The notes beneath the pieces were generated by a model. That model had not been told where the DNA came from and did no database searches. It worked only from the letters and a program-made list of their open reading frames with translations. Shown here piece after piece: positions 42,403 to 54,146 of a stretch of 64,000 bases of DNA. The stretch is from Methylobacterium sp. Leaf99 (GTDB lineage: Bacteria > Pseudomonadota > Alphaproteobacteria > Rhizobiales > Beijerinckiaceae), in NCBI RefSeq assembly GCF_001422375.1, contig NZ_LMMU01000002.1:20111-84110 (forward strand). The letters are read 5' to 3'. The position numbers and the translations under genes are program-made. The first letter of the stretch is position 1; each line of letters opens with the position of its first letter.

Positions 42403-42657
42403 TCAGGCCTGACCGGCCTCGTCGCCCTCGCCGATGCAGTCGAGGGCGCGCTCCACGGCCGTGACGGCGTCGAAGAGGTTCCGGACCGTGGTCTCCACCT
42501 CGCGCCGCGGCCGGTTCATGGCCGCCGCGCGGACGCCCACGGCCTGGAGGTGCTCGAGGACCGCGAAGAGGTCGTCGGCGACGGCCACCACGTCGTGCAC
42601 CGCCGGGGCGGGCGGGGAGGGGCGGCTGCGGAAGGGGATGACGTTACTCATGGCCAT
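42403..42657 (-). CDS. Small hypothetical protein
   Basis: 84 aa from the ATG at 42657 (another ATG at 42651). MSNVIPFRSRPSPPAP is followed by a helical region (VVAVADDLFAVLEHLQAVGVRAAAMNRPRREVETTVRNLF). No family recognised; the 'NVIPFRSR' start resembles many small alphaproteobacterial proteins of unknown function. It is isolated and reads away from the lipoprotein gene. Confidence 0.5.
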   Translation of the reverse strand: MAMSNVIPFRSRPSPPAPAVHDVVAVADDLFAVLEHLQAVGVRAAAMNRPRREVETTVRNLFDAVTAVERALDCIGEGDEAGQA

Positions 42658-42898
42658 GATGTTTCGCGTGGCGGACCGTCGGACGCCAGGAGTCCGACGG
42701 GTGATTTCACACGATTGGCCGACTTGTCCGGGTCTCAAAGCGCGGGGTGGTGAGCGTTTTCGTGGCGCCATCGCATCACTGTGCGGCGAAGCGGCGACGG
42801 TTCGTTATCCTTGCGCGGTTCGCCGATCCGATGCTTGACGCCGGTGCCCGGGGAGGCTCCACCTCCGGACCACGCGATCATTCAGGACGGACTTCTCG

Positions 42899-43117
42899 AT
42901 GCGCCTTCTTCCCCTCGCCCTCTCCACCCTCCTCGTCGCCGGCCTGTGCGCCTGCAACAGTGCCGAGGGCCCGAATTCCCGCAGCGGCATCGCCGAGACC
43001 TTCGACACCAGCAACTACCGCCGCTCGTCTGACACCAACGGCACACAGACCCGCCGCGACGTGAACCGCCTCTACACCCAGCCCTCGCTGCCTTCGATCT
43101 CCAGCCGCGGCAACTGA
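42899..43117 (+). CDS. Small putative lipoprotein
   Basis: 72 aa with a lipoprotein signal (MRLLPLALSTLLVAGLCAC, lipobox GLCAC near residue 17-19), then a polar, Ser/Asn/Arg-rich tail (TFDTSNYRRSSDTNGTQT...). No domain recognised. It is likely anchored in the outer or inner membrane leaflet. Confidence 0.65.
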   Translation: MRLLPLALSTLLVAGLCACNSAEGPNSRSGIAETFDTSNYRRSSDTNGTQTRRDVNRLYTQPSLPSISSRGN

Positions 43118-43223
43118 CCCCGATCCCCGTGGAGCCGGACCCGTGTCCGGTATCCACGAGGCCCGGCGTCCATGAGGCCCGGCGTCCAGCCGTCGCACGG
43201 GCAACCCTCGGGGAGGGTCCCGT

Positions 43224-44276
43224 TCAGTTCTTGGCGAGGGCGTCCGCGAAAGCGGTCATGCGGTTGCGGGCGTAGGTCGGCAGACCCGCACTGATGGAGG
43301 TGCCGGTGTTGAACGACGAATTGCCCATGAGCACCTGGGCCGGCAGCAGGTTCTTGAGCACCGGCACGCGGGCGTATTCCTGCTTGCGGTCGAGGACGTC
43401 GGCCTTGATGGCCAGCGCCATGTAGGTGGTGACCACGGTCTTTCCGGGATCGCCCGGCATCGGCTGGAACACGGCGAGGAACTTGCCGAAGCGCAGGATC
43501 TGGTTGACCCAGAAGATCGTCTGTTCGAGGCCGCCGGTCACTGGCGCGTCGATCTTCGTGAGTCCGGCGAGCGGTGCGGTCTCGGCGGGGGGAAGGGTGC
43601 GCACCTCGCTCTGGAACGAGACGAACTCGGCCACCTTCTTCGCCGTCCCGTCCTCGAGCTTGTTGGCGAGCTTCACCCCGAGGGGCAGCTTGCCCTCGAG
43701 GTCGTAGCGCGACTCGATGCAGACGGTGCCGAGATCGCACCACGGCCGGTCGGGGCGCTTGGCGAAGGCGGCGGCCGGGTCCTTGGTCGGAGCCACGTCG
43801 GCGGGATTCAGGGTCTTGTGCTTGATGACCGGGTCCATCTTCGCCACGAATCCGAGGGTGGCGTAGGACGCCAGATCGATGGATTCGGCCGCCCTCGGCA
43901 CGACGAAGCGCCCCTGCGCCACGTAGACCTTGAGGGTTTCGTGCCGGCGCTTGGCCACCCCGTTGAGGGTCTGCATGTAGTCGGGCTCGGCATAGGCCGG
44001 GTAGGGCGCGAGCGCCGCCCGCTCGGCCGGCCGGACCCGGCCCCAGTCGAGGTAGGGCACGAGGCCGTTCTCGGGCTTGGCCGGATCGTCGCGGTGGTCG
44101 GTGAACAGGACGGTGCCGGGCTTAAGGGTGGCGAGACCCACCGCTTCGATGGAGGGCACGTCCTTGATCCGGTCGGAGGTCGCGGGCTGCTGCCTCATGC
44201 CCTCCTGCGCCTGCGCGGGGAGGGACAGGGCCAGCAGGGCGGAAAAGCGAAGGAGCGCGGAGGGGTGCATCGGCAC
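43224..44276 (-). CDS. Secreted protein of unknown function
   Basis: 350 aa with a signal peptide (SALLRFSALLALSLPAQA). The mature part has VLFTDHRDD, a lone Cys pair in RPWCDLGTVCIESRYD, GGLEQTIFWVNQILRFGKF and a Thr/Ser-rich end (NSSFNTGTSISAGLPTYARNRM). I recognise no family. It is on the minus strand, downstream of the PBP gene (76 bp). A periplasmic role beside peptidoglycan synthesis is possible but unproven. Confidence 0.7.
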   Translation of the reverse strand: MPMHPSALLRFSALLALSLPAQAQEGMRQQPATSDRIKDVPSIEAVGLATLKPGTVLFTDHRDDPAKPENGLVPYLDWGRVRPAERAALAPYPAYAEPDYMQTLNGVAKRRHETLKVYVAQGRFVVPRAAESIDLASYATLGFVAKMDPVIKHKTLNPADVAPTKDPAAAFAKRPDRPWCDLGTVCIESRYDLEGKLPLGVKLANKLEDGTAKKVAEFVSFQSEVRTLPPAETAPLAGLTKIDAPVTGGLEQTIFWVNQILRFGKFLAVFQPMPGDPGKTVVTTYMALAIKADVLDRKQEYARVPVLKNLLPAQVLMGNSSFNTGTSISAGLPTYARNRMTAFADALAKN

Positions 44277-44352
44277 GTCGAAGCCTCTGGTCGATCAGGG
44301 GAGGAGGGAGGCGCGCGCATCGCCGGTCGGGCAGAGCGGGTCGAACGGCGCG

Positions 44353-47300
44353 TCAGTAGCGCGAGTCTTCGCCGAACAGGTAGTCGGGATCGCGGCGGCG
44401 CGGACGGGCATAGACTTCGTCGTCGCCGAAGGGCGAGCGCTGGGTGCCGGGCCAGACCGGATCGGGGTCGCGCTGGGCCCGACGGCTCGGTGTCCGGCTC
44501 CGGGATTCTCCGAACGGGTCGAGCACATCGGGCTCCGCGCGCCGGCCCGGCACGGAGCCGAAGAGGTCGCCGGCCACGTCCGCCCCGTCCTCGGCGCCGC
44601 CGAGGTCGCCATCCTCCGCGTCGGGCCGCAGGGCGGTCCGGGTCTCGCGCGGCAGGAGCTTGTACTGGGTGTCGGCCATGCGTCCGTTGGCGAGGCGGAA
44701 ATGCTCGACGAAGCCGCCGCCGGGGACGGGCTCGCCGCTGCGGGCGTCGATGGGCAGGTCGGCGAGGAACGGCCGGGCCTCGGCCGACGGCGGCGCGAGG
44801 GGGGTGCGCGGCACGCCGTTGGCCCAGGCCGCCTGGAGGATCGACCCGGCGATGGGCACCGCGAGATGCCCGCCGGTCTGGCCGCGCCCGAGGGTCTTCC
44901 GCGTGCCGTCGGCGTTGTCGTAGCCGACCCAGACCACGATGGTGATCTCGTTGGTGAAGCCGGCGAACCACGCGTCGTTCTCGTTCTCCGACGTCCCGGT
45001 CTTGCCGGCGATGGCGGACGAGAACCGGCTCAGGGCCGCCGCCGTGCCGTGCTGGGTCACGCCCTGGAGCATGGTCTTGAGCTGGTAGAACGCCACCCGG
45101 TCGGCCGAGCCGATCCGCACGGGCTCGCGGGGGCCGCGGGTGTAGAGGGTCTTGCCGTCGCGCTCCACCGATTCGAGGGCGTAGGGGGCGGGCCGGGCGC
45201 CCTCGTTGGCGATGGCGGCGTAGAAGGCGGCGAGATCCACCATCCGCACGGGCTGGGCGCCGAGGACGAAGGGATAGTAGCGCTCGCACTCGGCGTAGAG
45301 CTGGGCTTCGAGGGCGAGATCGCAGACCTTCTGCAGGCTCGCCGGCGCCTTGTCCGCGATGCCGCCCTGGAGCAGGCGCGCGGTGACGAGGTTCTTCGAG
45401 AATTCCAGGCCGCGGCGCAGGGTCGTGGCCCCGGCCCCGCCGCCGTCGTAGTTCTTCGGCGACCAGGAATCGCCGACCCCGCCGATGGGCGGGAGCGTCA
45501 CGGCGGCATCCATCACCAGGGTGTTGGGCTGCAGGCCGGCGTTGAGGGCGGCGAGATAGGTCACGGGCTTCAGGGTCGAGCCCGGCTGGCGCACGGTCTG
45601 GGTCACCCGGTTGAGCTGGCTCACCGGGTAGGAGAAGCCGCCCGCCATGGCGAGGATGCGCCCGGTGCGGTTCTCCAGCACCAGGGCCGCCCCCTGGACG
45701 CTCGGGCGCACCCGCAGGTCGGCGCGCGGGGTCTTGGCCGCGGGATCGCGCAGCTTGACCCGGACCACGTCGTAGAGGGCGAGCCGTCCCCGCGCCGGGC
45801 CGGGCTCCAGGCTGACGGTGCGGCCATCGGCGAGCCCTGCCTTCGCCGTACCGCCGCGACCGGGATCGAGCACCACGGCGAGGGGCCAGTGCACGTCGTA
45901 GAGGACGGGCCGGGCGTTCTCCAGGGCGCGCTGCCAGGTCGGCTTGGGACCGGCTTGTTTCGGTGGTACGGCCTTGGCGGCCGCTGCGGCCGCGGCCCGT
46001 GCCGCCTTGCGCTCGGCCTTCGTCCCCGTGGGCGCGGGCTTGGGGACCTCGGCGGGTTTGGGGGCCTCGGCGGGTTTGGTCTCGCCGCCGACGAGGAGCG
46101 GCACGGACAGCGACGAGGCCTCGGGGGCGGCCCCCGCCCCGTCGAGCTTGCGCACGGCCTCGGCGAGGTTGAGCTCCGGACCCTCGTAGCGCTGGCGCCC
46201 GGTGGCGCGCTCGTAGTTGGCGAGCCCGTCCTGAAGCGCCGTTTCCGTGGCGGTCTGGAGGCCGGCATTGAGGGTGGAGCGCACCGTGTGCGAGGCCGAG
46301 GTCAGGGAATCGATACCCGCGAAGGTTCGGGTCTCGCGGGTGAGGTGATCGACGAAGTAGAAGCCAGAGTCGCGCCGCGCCGTCTCGATGGAGGCGAGGC
46401 CGAGCGGCGCGTTGGCCGCCTGAGTGAGTTCGGCGTCGGTGATGACGCCCTCTTCCTTCATCCGGGCGAGCACGTAGGCGCGACGCTCGCGCGCCCGGTC
46501 GGGGTACTTGTCGGGATTGTAGAAGTTCGGCCCCTTCGGCATGCCGGCGAGCAGGGCCGCCTCCGGCACGGTGAGCTGGCCGACGGATTTGCCGAAGTAG
46601 CTGCGGGCGGCCATCTCGATGCCGTGGGCGCCGCGCCCGAGGTAGATGCCGTTGAGGTAGAGTTCGAGGATGCCGGCTTTCGGCAGGATGCGCTCCAGCC
46701 GGGAGGCCACGATCATCTCGCGGATCTTGCGCTCGTAGGTGACGTCGTCGCCGACCGACAGGTTCTTGACCACCTGCTGGGTGATGGTCGAGCCGCCGGC
46801 TGGCCGGCCCGGCGAGGCGAGATTGCCGATGAAGGCGCGGATCACGCCGCGCTCGTCGATGCCGTGGTGGGTCTCGAAGCGCTTGTCCTCCGCTGCCACG
46901 AAGGCTTTTTGGACCATCGTCGGTACCTCCGCGATGGGTACGCTGAGGCGCCGTCCGTTGGCCTCGAAGGCCTCGGCGTAGCGCTTGCCCGCCCCGTCGA
47001 GGATGAGGCTGGCGCCGGGGAGCTTGCGCTCCTTCAGGGCTTCGGCCGAGGGCAGGTCGAGGACGGCCTTGTTGTAGAAGGCGATGACCTCGCCCGCGTC
47101 GAAGGGGGAGTCCTTGGGGCTCTCGCCCTTGCAGAACTGACGGTAGCTGACGTTGAGCTCGCCGATGTCGAGGCCGTGCAGGAGCTTGGGCGCGCTCGCT
47201 CCCGCGATGGCGGTGGGGTCCTCCATCGCCGTGGAGATGAGCTCGTCAAGGTTGATGTCCTCGATGTCGAAGGCCTTGCGCATGTGGGCGCAGCCGTCGC

Positions 47301-47427
47301 GCAGGATCTGCACCACCTGACCCTTGTCGGCCACGGGATCGAACTGCGTCTTCACCGCATCCGGCCGCGTCGTGACCTGACTGAGGGTCAGCGCCGTCGC
47401 GAACAGCTTGATCAGGATGATGTTCAT
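44353..47427 (-). CDS. Class A penicillin-binding protein (transglycosylase/transpeptidase)
   Basis: 1024 aa. After a short N-terminal hydrophobic stretch, the GT51 domain has the catalytic Glu at residue 180 (FVAAEDKRFETHHGID), then GGSTITQQVVKNL and RKIREMIVASRLE. The transpeptidase has Ser 617 (RQPGSTLKPVTY), FSKNL and the KTG motif at about 809 (AGKTGTSENEND). An Ala/Lys/Pro-rich insert (about 445-510) lies between the domains and the C-terminus is a long charged tail (ERRAQRDPDP-type). It polymerises and cross-links peptidoglycan. It is of the PBP1A/PBP1C-like group, bigger than E. coli PBP1A because of the inserts. Confidence 0.93.
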   Translation of the reverse strand: MNIILIKLFATALTLSQVTTRPDAVKTQFDPVADKGQVVQILRDGCAHMRKAFDIEDINLDELISTAMEDPTAIAGASAPKLLHGLDIGELNVSYRQFCKGESPKDSPFDAGEVIAFYNKAVLDLPSAEALKERKLPGASLILDGAGKRYAEAFEANGRRLSVPIAEVPTMVQKAFVAAEDKRFETHHGIDERGVIRAFIGNLASPGRPAGGSTITQQVVKNLSVGDDVTYERKIREMIVASRLERILPKAGILELYLNGIYLGRGAHGIEMAARSYFGKSVGQLTVPEAALLAGMPKGPNFYNPDKYPDRARERRAYVLARMKEEGVITDAELTQAANAPLGLASIETARRDSGFYFVDHLTRETRTFAGIDSLTSASHTVRSTLNAGLQTATETALQDGLANYERATGRQRYEGPELNLAEAVRKLDGAGAAPEASSLSVPLLVGGETKPAEAPKPAEVPKPAPTGTKAERKAARAAAAAAAKAVPPKQAGPKPTWQRALENARPVLYDVHWPLAVVLDPGRGGTAKAGLADGRTVSLEPGPARGRLALYDVVRVKLRDPAAKTPRADLRVRPSVQGAALVLENRTGRILAMAGGFSYPVSQLNRVTQTVRQPGSTLKPVTYLAALNAGLQPNTLVMDAAVTLPPIGGVGDSWSPKNYDGGGAGATTLRRGLEFSKNLVTARLLQGGIADKAPASLQKVCDLALEAQLYAECERYYPFVLGAQPVRMVDLAAFYAAIANEGARPAPYALESVERDGKTLYTRGPREPVRIGSADRVAFYQLKTMLQGVTQHGTAAALSRFSSAIAGKTGTSENENDAWFAGFTNEITIVVWVGYDNADGTRKTLGRGQTGGHLAVPIAGSILQAAWANGVPRTPLAPPSAEARPFLADLPIDARSGEPVPGGGFVEHFRLANGRMADTQYKLLPRETRTALRPDAEDGDLGGAEDGADVAGDLFGSVPGRRAEPDVLDPFGESRSRTPSRRAQRDPDPVWPGTQRSPFGDDEVYARPRRRDPDYLFGEDSRY

Positions 47428-47571
47428 TTAGGCCGGGGCAACGGGGTTCTTCAGGCGCCCCCGGTCGGGGCGCAAAGGCACCCGAAGATGCGCCGCACAA
47501 CGCGGCTGATTTAAGGTGGCGACCGTATCCTCCGACCCCGCCGCGGCGGGAGACGGACGCACGGACGCCCC

Positions 47572-49206
47572 CTACTTGTTGCGCCCGAGCAGCACCAGCC
47601 AGCCGATCCCGATCACGCACACCATGGCGCCGACGGTGACGAAGGCCGGGGTGCCGAGATCCATGAACCGGGGCGCCAGCTGGGTCGCGAAGGCGGCGAC
47701 GATGAGCGCCACGGCGATGCGGGCGGCAGCGCGCTCGATGCCGCGGGTGAGCTTTTCGATGCCCTTCAGCTCGATCTCGACGGTGACGCGGCCCTGCTTC
47801 AGGCGCACCAGCATGAGGTGGATCAGGGTCGGCAGTTCGGAGGCCGCGCCGAACAGGCCGGCGCCGACGGCCTCGACCTTGCGGGTGAGGCCCTTGATGG
47901 AGAACTGCGCCTGAAGCTTGCGCTTCACCGTGGGGCCGGCGGCCGAGAACAGATCGAAGTTCGGATCGAGCTGGCGCATCACCCCGTCCGCCGTGACCAG
48001 CCCCTTGAACAGGATGGCGAGGTCGGTCGGCATGGCGAGGTCGTTCTCGCGGGCCATGGTCATGAAGTCCGTGAGCAGGGCCCCGAAATCCAGGGACGCG
48101 CCGGTGTGGCGCGCGATGAAGGCCTGCGACGAGGCTTCGAGCTTGGTGAGATCCGGGTTGCTCGATCCGGTCCAGTCGAGGAGCACGGCCATGAGCCCGT
48201 CGGCATCCTCCTTCAGCATCGAGCCGATGAGCATGAGAAGCTGGGTGCGGCGGCGCTCGGACAGGCGGCCGATGATGCCGAAATCGATGAAGCCGATGCG
48301 GTCGCCGGTCATCACCAGCATGTTGCCCGGGTGCGGATCGGCGTGGAACACGCCCTCGATCAGGGCCATCTGCAGGAAGGCGTCGGTGCCCTTCTGGGCC
48401 AGCACCACCTTGTCGATGCCGGCCGCGTCGAGGCGGGCGTGGTCGTTGGGCGGGATGCCGTGGATGAATTCCTGCACGAGGACGCGCTCGGAGGTCCATT
48501 CCCAGTGGATCTTGGGCACCACGATGTCCGACCGGTCGGCGAAGATCGCCGCGATGGTCTCGCAGTTGCGGGCCTCGTTGATGAGGTCGAGCTCGCCGTA
48601 GAGGCCGCTGGCTAGGTGCCGCATCTGCTCCTGCGGCTGGTAGCGGCCGAATTCCGGCCACTCGTTGACGACGATGCGGGTGGCGTGGCCGAGCAGCCGC
48701 AGGTCGGCCTCGATGACCTTGCGCAGGCCGGGACGCAGGACCTTGACCACCACCTCCTCGCCGGTGTGGAGCCGGGCCCGGTAGACCTGGGCGATGGAGG
48801 CGGCGGCCAGCGGCACCTTGTCGAACTCGGCGAAGACCTCGTCAGCCGGCGCCCCGAGGTCTTCCTCCAGCTGCGGCTGGATGCGTTCCCATGGGATCGG
48901 CGCGACCTGGCTGTGGAGCTTCTCCAGCTCCTCGGTCCATTCCGGCGTCAGGAGATCGGGCCGGCTCGCCAGGATCTGCCCGAGCTTGACGAAGGTCGGG
49001 CCGAGGGCCTCGATGGCTCGGCGCACGCGCTGGGGCTGCGACAGGCGGGCGATGTCGACCCGGGGCGTCCGCCGCTTGGCGAAGCGTGCCACGTGGGTGA
49101 TGCCGAGGCGCTCGACCACCTTGGTGACCCCGTAGCCGATGAGGACGGAGGCGATCTCGCCGAGGCGTTGCCGGTCGCGCGCGGCGACGAAGGCTGTTTT
49201 CAGCAT
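47572..49206 (-). CDS. ABC1/UbiB-family atypical kinase
   Basis: 544 aa from the ATG at 49206. UbiB-family features: LGPTFVKLGQILASRPDLLT, the Ala-rich loop AAASIAQVYRARL, VVVKVLRPG, then VLVQEFIHGIP, GVFHADPHPGNML and IGFIDFGIIGRL. Two C-terminal membrane helices (about 495-540). It supports ubiquinone synthesis or lipid handling; whether it is true UbiB or a paralogue is unclear because no other ubi gene is nearby. Confidence 0.9.
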   Translation of the reverse strand: MLKTAFVAARDRQRLGEIASVLIGYGVTKVVERLGITHVARFAKRRTPRVDIARLSQPQRVRRAIEALGPTFVKLGQILASRPDLLTPEWTEELEKLHSQVAPIPWERIQPQLEEDLGAPADEVFAEFDKVPLAAASIAQVYRARLHTGEEVVVKVLRPGLRKVIEADLRLLGHATRIVVNEWPEFGRYQPQEQMRHLASGLYGELDLINEARNCETIAAIFADRSDIVVPKIHWEWTSERVLVQEFIHGIPPNDHARLDAAGIDKVVLAQKGTDAFLQMALIEGVFHADPHPGNMLVMTGDRIGFIDFGIIGRLSERRRTQLLMLIGSMLKEDADGLMAVLLDWTGSSNPDLTKLEASSQAFIARHTGASLDFGALLTDFMTMARENDLAMPTDLAILFKGLVTADGVMRQLDPNFDLFSAAGPTVKRKLQAQFSIKGLTRKVEAVGAGLFGAASELPTLIHLMLVRLKQGRVTVEIELKGIEKLTRGIERAAARIAVALIVAAFATQLAPRFMDLGTPAFVTVGAMVCVIGIGWLVLLGRNK

Positions 49207-49421
49207 GTGAGATCGGAACCCGGCTGGGGAGGAGATGGCGCCCGGACAACGAGCCTGGGCGTGGTAAGGTTCGGCTAACGGTATGGCGAGGCCGAAGTTT
49301 GGCGGGCGCCGCCGCGCGGCGATTCGCACCGCGCCCCGTCTCGCGCTAGACAGGCGGCTTCCCGCGCCTTCGGGGCGCATGTGCAAATCCGCGCCGTCGA
49401 GGCGCTCGTACGAGAGACGCG

Positions 49422-50066
49422 ATGCCAGGCACGCCCCGCGCCGGAATCATCCCGGTGACGCCCTTCCAGCAGAACTGCACCCTGATCTGGTCCGACGAGA
49501 CCAAGGTCGGCGCCGTGGTCGATCCGGGCGGCGACCTCGACCGGATCGAGGCGGCGATCCAGGCCCAGGGCATCACCATCGAGAAGATCCTGCTCACCCA
49601 CGGCCATATCGATCATGCCGGCGGGGCCGACGAACTGCGTGAACGGCTCGGCGTGCCCATCGAGGGCCCGCACGAGGCCGACCGCTACCTCCTCGACAGC
49701 CTGCCGGAGACGGGCGCCAATTACGGGATCGACGGGGCGCGGGCGGTGACGCCCGACCGCTGGCTCGTGGAGGGCGACGCCGTGACCGTGGGCGGCCTCG
49801 CCTTCGACATCCTGCACGCGCCGGGCCATTCGCCGGGCAGCGTGGTGTTCGTCAGCCGCGATGCGCGCTTCGCTCTGGTGGGCGACGTGGTGTTCAAGGG
49901 CTCGGTGGGCCGCACCGACCTGCCGGGCGGCAGCCACGACCAGCTCATCCGCGCCATCAAGGAGAAGGTTCTGCCACTGGGCGACGACATCGCCTTCATC
50001 CCCGGCCACGGCCCGACGAGCACCCTCGGCGAGGAGCGGATGACGAACCCGTTCCTGCAGGATTGA
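49422..50066 (+). CDS. MBL-fold metallo-hydrolase (glyoxalase II-like)
   Basis: 214 aa. The metal-binding motif LLTHGHIDHAGG, then HAPGHSPGSVVF, FALVGDVVFKGSVGRTDLPGG and FIPGHGPTSTLGEE supply the rest of the ligands. It matches the YcbL/GloB-like short hydrolases rather than full-length GloB. Likely thioester hydrolase; substrate unproven. A GGGGACGG/CCGTCCCC hairpin follows at 50084-50107. Confidence 0.88.
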   Translation: MPGTPRAGIIPVTPFQQNCTLIWSDETKVGAVVDPGGDLDRIEAAIQAQGITIEKILLTHGHIDHAGGADELRERLGVPIEGPHEADRYLLDSLPETGANYGIDGARAVTPDRWLVEGDAVTVGGLAFDILHAPGHSPGSVVFVSRDARFALVGDVVFKGSVGRTDLPGGSHDQLIRAIKEKVLPLGDDIAFIPGHGPTSTLGEERMTNPFLQD

Positions 50067-50083
50067 GCCCGGTTCACACCGCA

Positions 50084-50107
50084 GGGGACGGAGAGCCGTC
50101 CGTCCCC
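50084..50107. terminator. Hairpin after the MBL-fold gene
   Basis: GGGGACGG (50084-50091) pairs with CCGTCCCC (50100-50107) around an 8-nt loop. There is no T-run, so termination is uncertain. Confidence 0.5.
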
Positions 50108-50144
50108 GCCCGGAACAGCCGAAAGCAATGCTTTTTGAAGGCGG

Positions 50145-52706
<2,562 letters not shown>

Positions 52707-52712
52707 GGCGCT

Positions 52713-54140
52713 TCAGCGGGACGGTGCGGATCGGCGCAGCCGCCGCCAGCCCAGCACGATCCCGGTCAGCGCAACACCGGCGCCGAGGCCGTTCAGGGTC
52801 CACAGGACGAGGTCCCAGGCCGGGCGGTGGCGGGTCAGGATCGCGAAGTCGAGGCGGTGGGGGCCTGAGAACAGCCAGCGGTTCAACCGGCCGCTGCGGT
52901 CGAGACGCATCAGGATCTCGCCCGTCTCCGGGTCGAGGTAGGCCCAGGTCGCTGCCGGGTCGTCGAACCGAACGCGCACCACCGGCAGCATCCGGATCTC
53001 GTGGTGCGGATACCAGTAGGCGTCGTAGGCCGTCAGGGTCTCGGCCGCCACGAGCCGCGCTTCGGGCAGGAGACGCGCCGCTGCCGCGCGTAAGGAGTCC
53101 GGCGATACGGGCGGTTCGACCCTGCGCCGCCCCTCCGCATCGGTGGCGACGGCGTGGACCTGCCCGGCAAGGCCGATGAACCGGACCTCGACGACACCGG
53201 GCGAGGCGAGGCCGCGCAGGGCGTCGAGGCCGGGCAGGGAGGCTTGCCCCGCATGGGCGGTCCGCATGGCCGGCGTGGCGGATGGCCCCGAAAACCACCT
53301 GTTCGGGTTCATCGACAGCCAGCCGCTGGTGACGAAGGTGAGGAGCGCCACGCCGCCGACGATCCCGAACAGGTGGTGCCAGCGCGCCATCCCGCGATAG
53401 GGCGTCACCCCCGCGGCGTAGGGCCGACGCAGGCGCAAGCGCCAGATCCCGAGGACGAGGCCGCTCAGGACCCCGGCCACGGCGATTCCGGAGATCCACA
53501 GGAGCACGTCGCGCCACAGATCGGCCCGAGCGCGCAGGGGCGTGAGGTAGATCCAGTGCGGGATCGACCCGAGCCAGTTCCAGCCGCGCGCGAACCGCGT
53601 CGTTTCCAGGGCGACGGCGCCGGTGACCTGCGAGACGGAGCGCTCGGTGCCGGCGGGATCGTCGAGGGCGACCACGTGGAACGGGCGAAGGGAATCGTAG
53701 CGCGCCGTCACCGTCCACTGGTCGCGATGGATGGTGGTCACGGTGGGGTTCGGACCGGTCCCACCCCGGGCGCGGACCAGCGCCAGGGCTTCCGCGCCCG
53801 ACAGGGGTCCGAGCACCGCGCCGGTCTCGGCCGAGACGACGCGGCGCTCGCCCGTATCCAGGGTGGCCCGGTAGACCGGCGCGTCGCCGCGCATGCCGAG
53901 GGACAGGTCCGGGGGCAGCTGCACGAACCCGAGCGCCGCGTCGGGGCCGAGCCGCACCCGCTCCCAGGCGATGGCGGGCAGGCCGGCGAGGCGCGCCGCC
54001 TCCGTGAGATTGGGGAAGGGGACGTACATCATCACTAGGCCCGACAGGACCCAGGTGGCGAAGAACAGCCCCGTGCCGATGCCGAGCCAGCGGTGGCCGA
54101 GGATCAGCCACCGCTTCAAGGGCTTTGGGAAACGGGACAT
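52713..54140 (-). CDS. PepSY-domain membrane protein (PiuB-like)
   Basis: 475 aa. An N-terminal membrane helix preceding RWLILGHRWLGIGTGLFFATWVLSG, two PepSY-like regions (SLGMRGDAPVYRATL ...; EVRFIGLAGQVHAVATD), central helices (ISGIAVAGVLSGLVLGIWRLR) and a C-terminal one. His residues in the helices (GHRWLG, RWHHLFGIVG) could bind haem, as in membrane reductases of this family. Iron-uptake operons often hold such proteins beside a TonB receptor, as here (6-bp gap). A role in reducing imported metal complexes is inferred. Confidence 0.88.
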   Translation of the reverse strand: MSRFPKPLKRWLILGHRWLGIGTGLFFATWVLSGLVMMYVPFPNLTEAARLAGLPAIAWERVRLGPDAALGFVQLPPDLSLGMRGDAPVYRATLDTGERRVVSAETGAVLGPLSGAEALALVRARGGTGPNPTVTTIHRDQWTVTARYDSLRPFHVVALDDPAGTERSVSQVTGAVALETTRFARGWNWLGSIPHWIYLTPLRARADLWRDVLLWISGIAVAGVLSGLVLGIWRLRLRRPYAAGVTPYRGMARWHHLFGIVGGVALLTFVTSGWLSMNPNRWFSGPSATPAMRTAHAGQASLPGLDALRGLASPGVVEVRFIGLAGQVHAVATDAEGRRRVEPPVSPDSLRAAAARLLPEARLVAAETLTAYDAYWYPHHEIRMLPVVRVRFDDPAATWAYLDPETGEILMRLDRSGRLNRWLFSGPHRLDFAILTRHRPAWDLVLWTLNGLGAGVALTGIVLGWRRLRRSAPSR

Positions 54141-54146
54141 GCCGGC

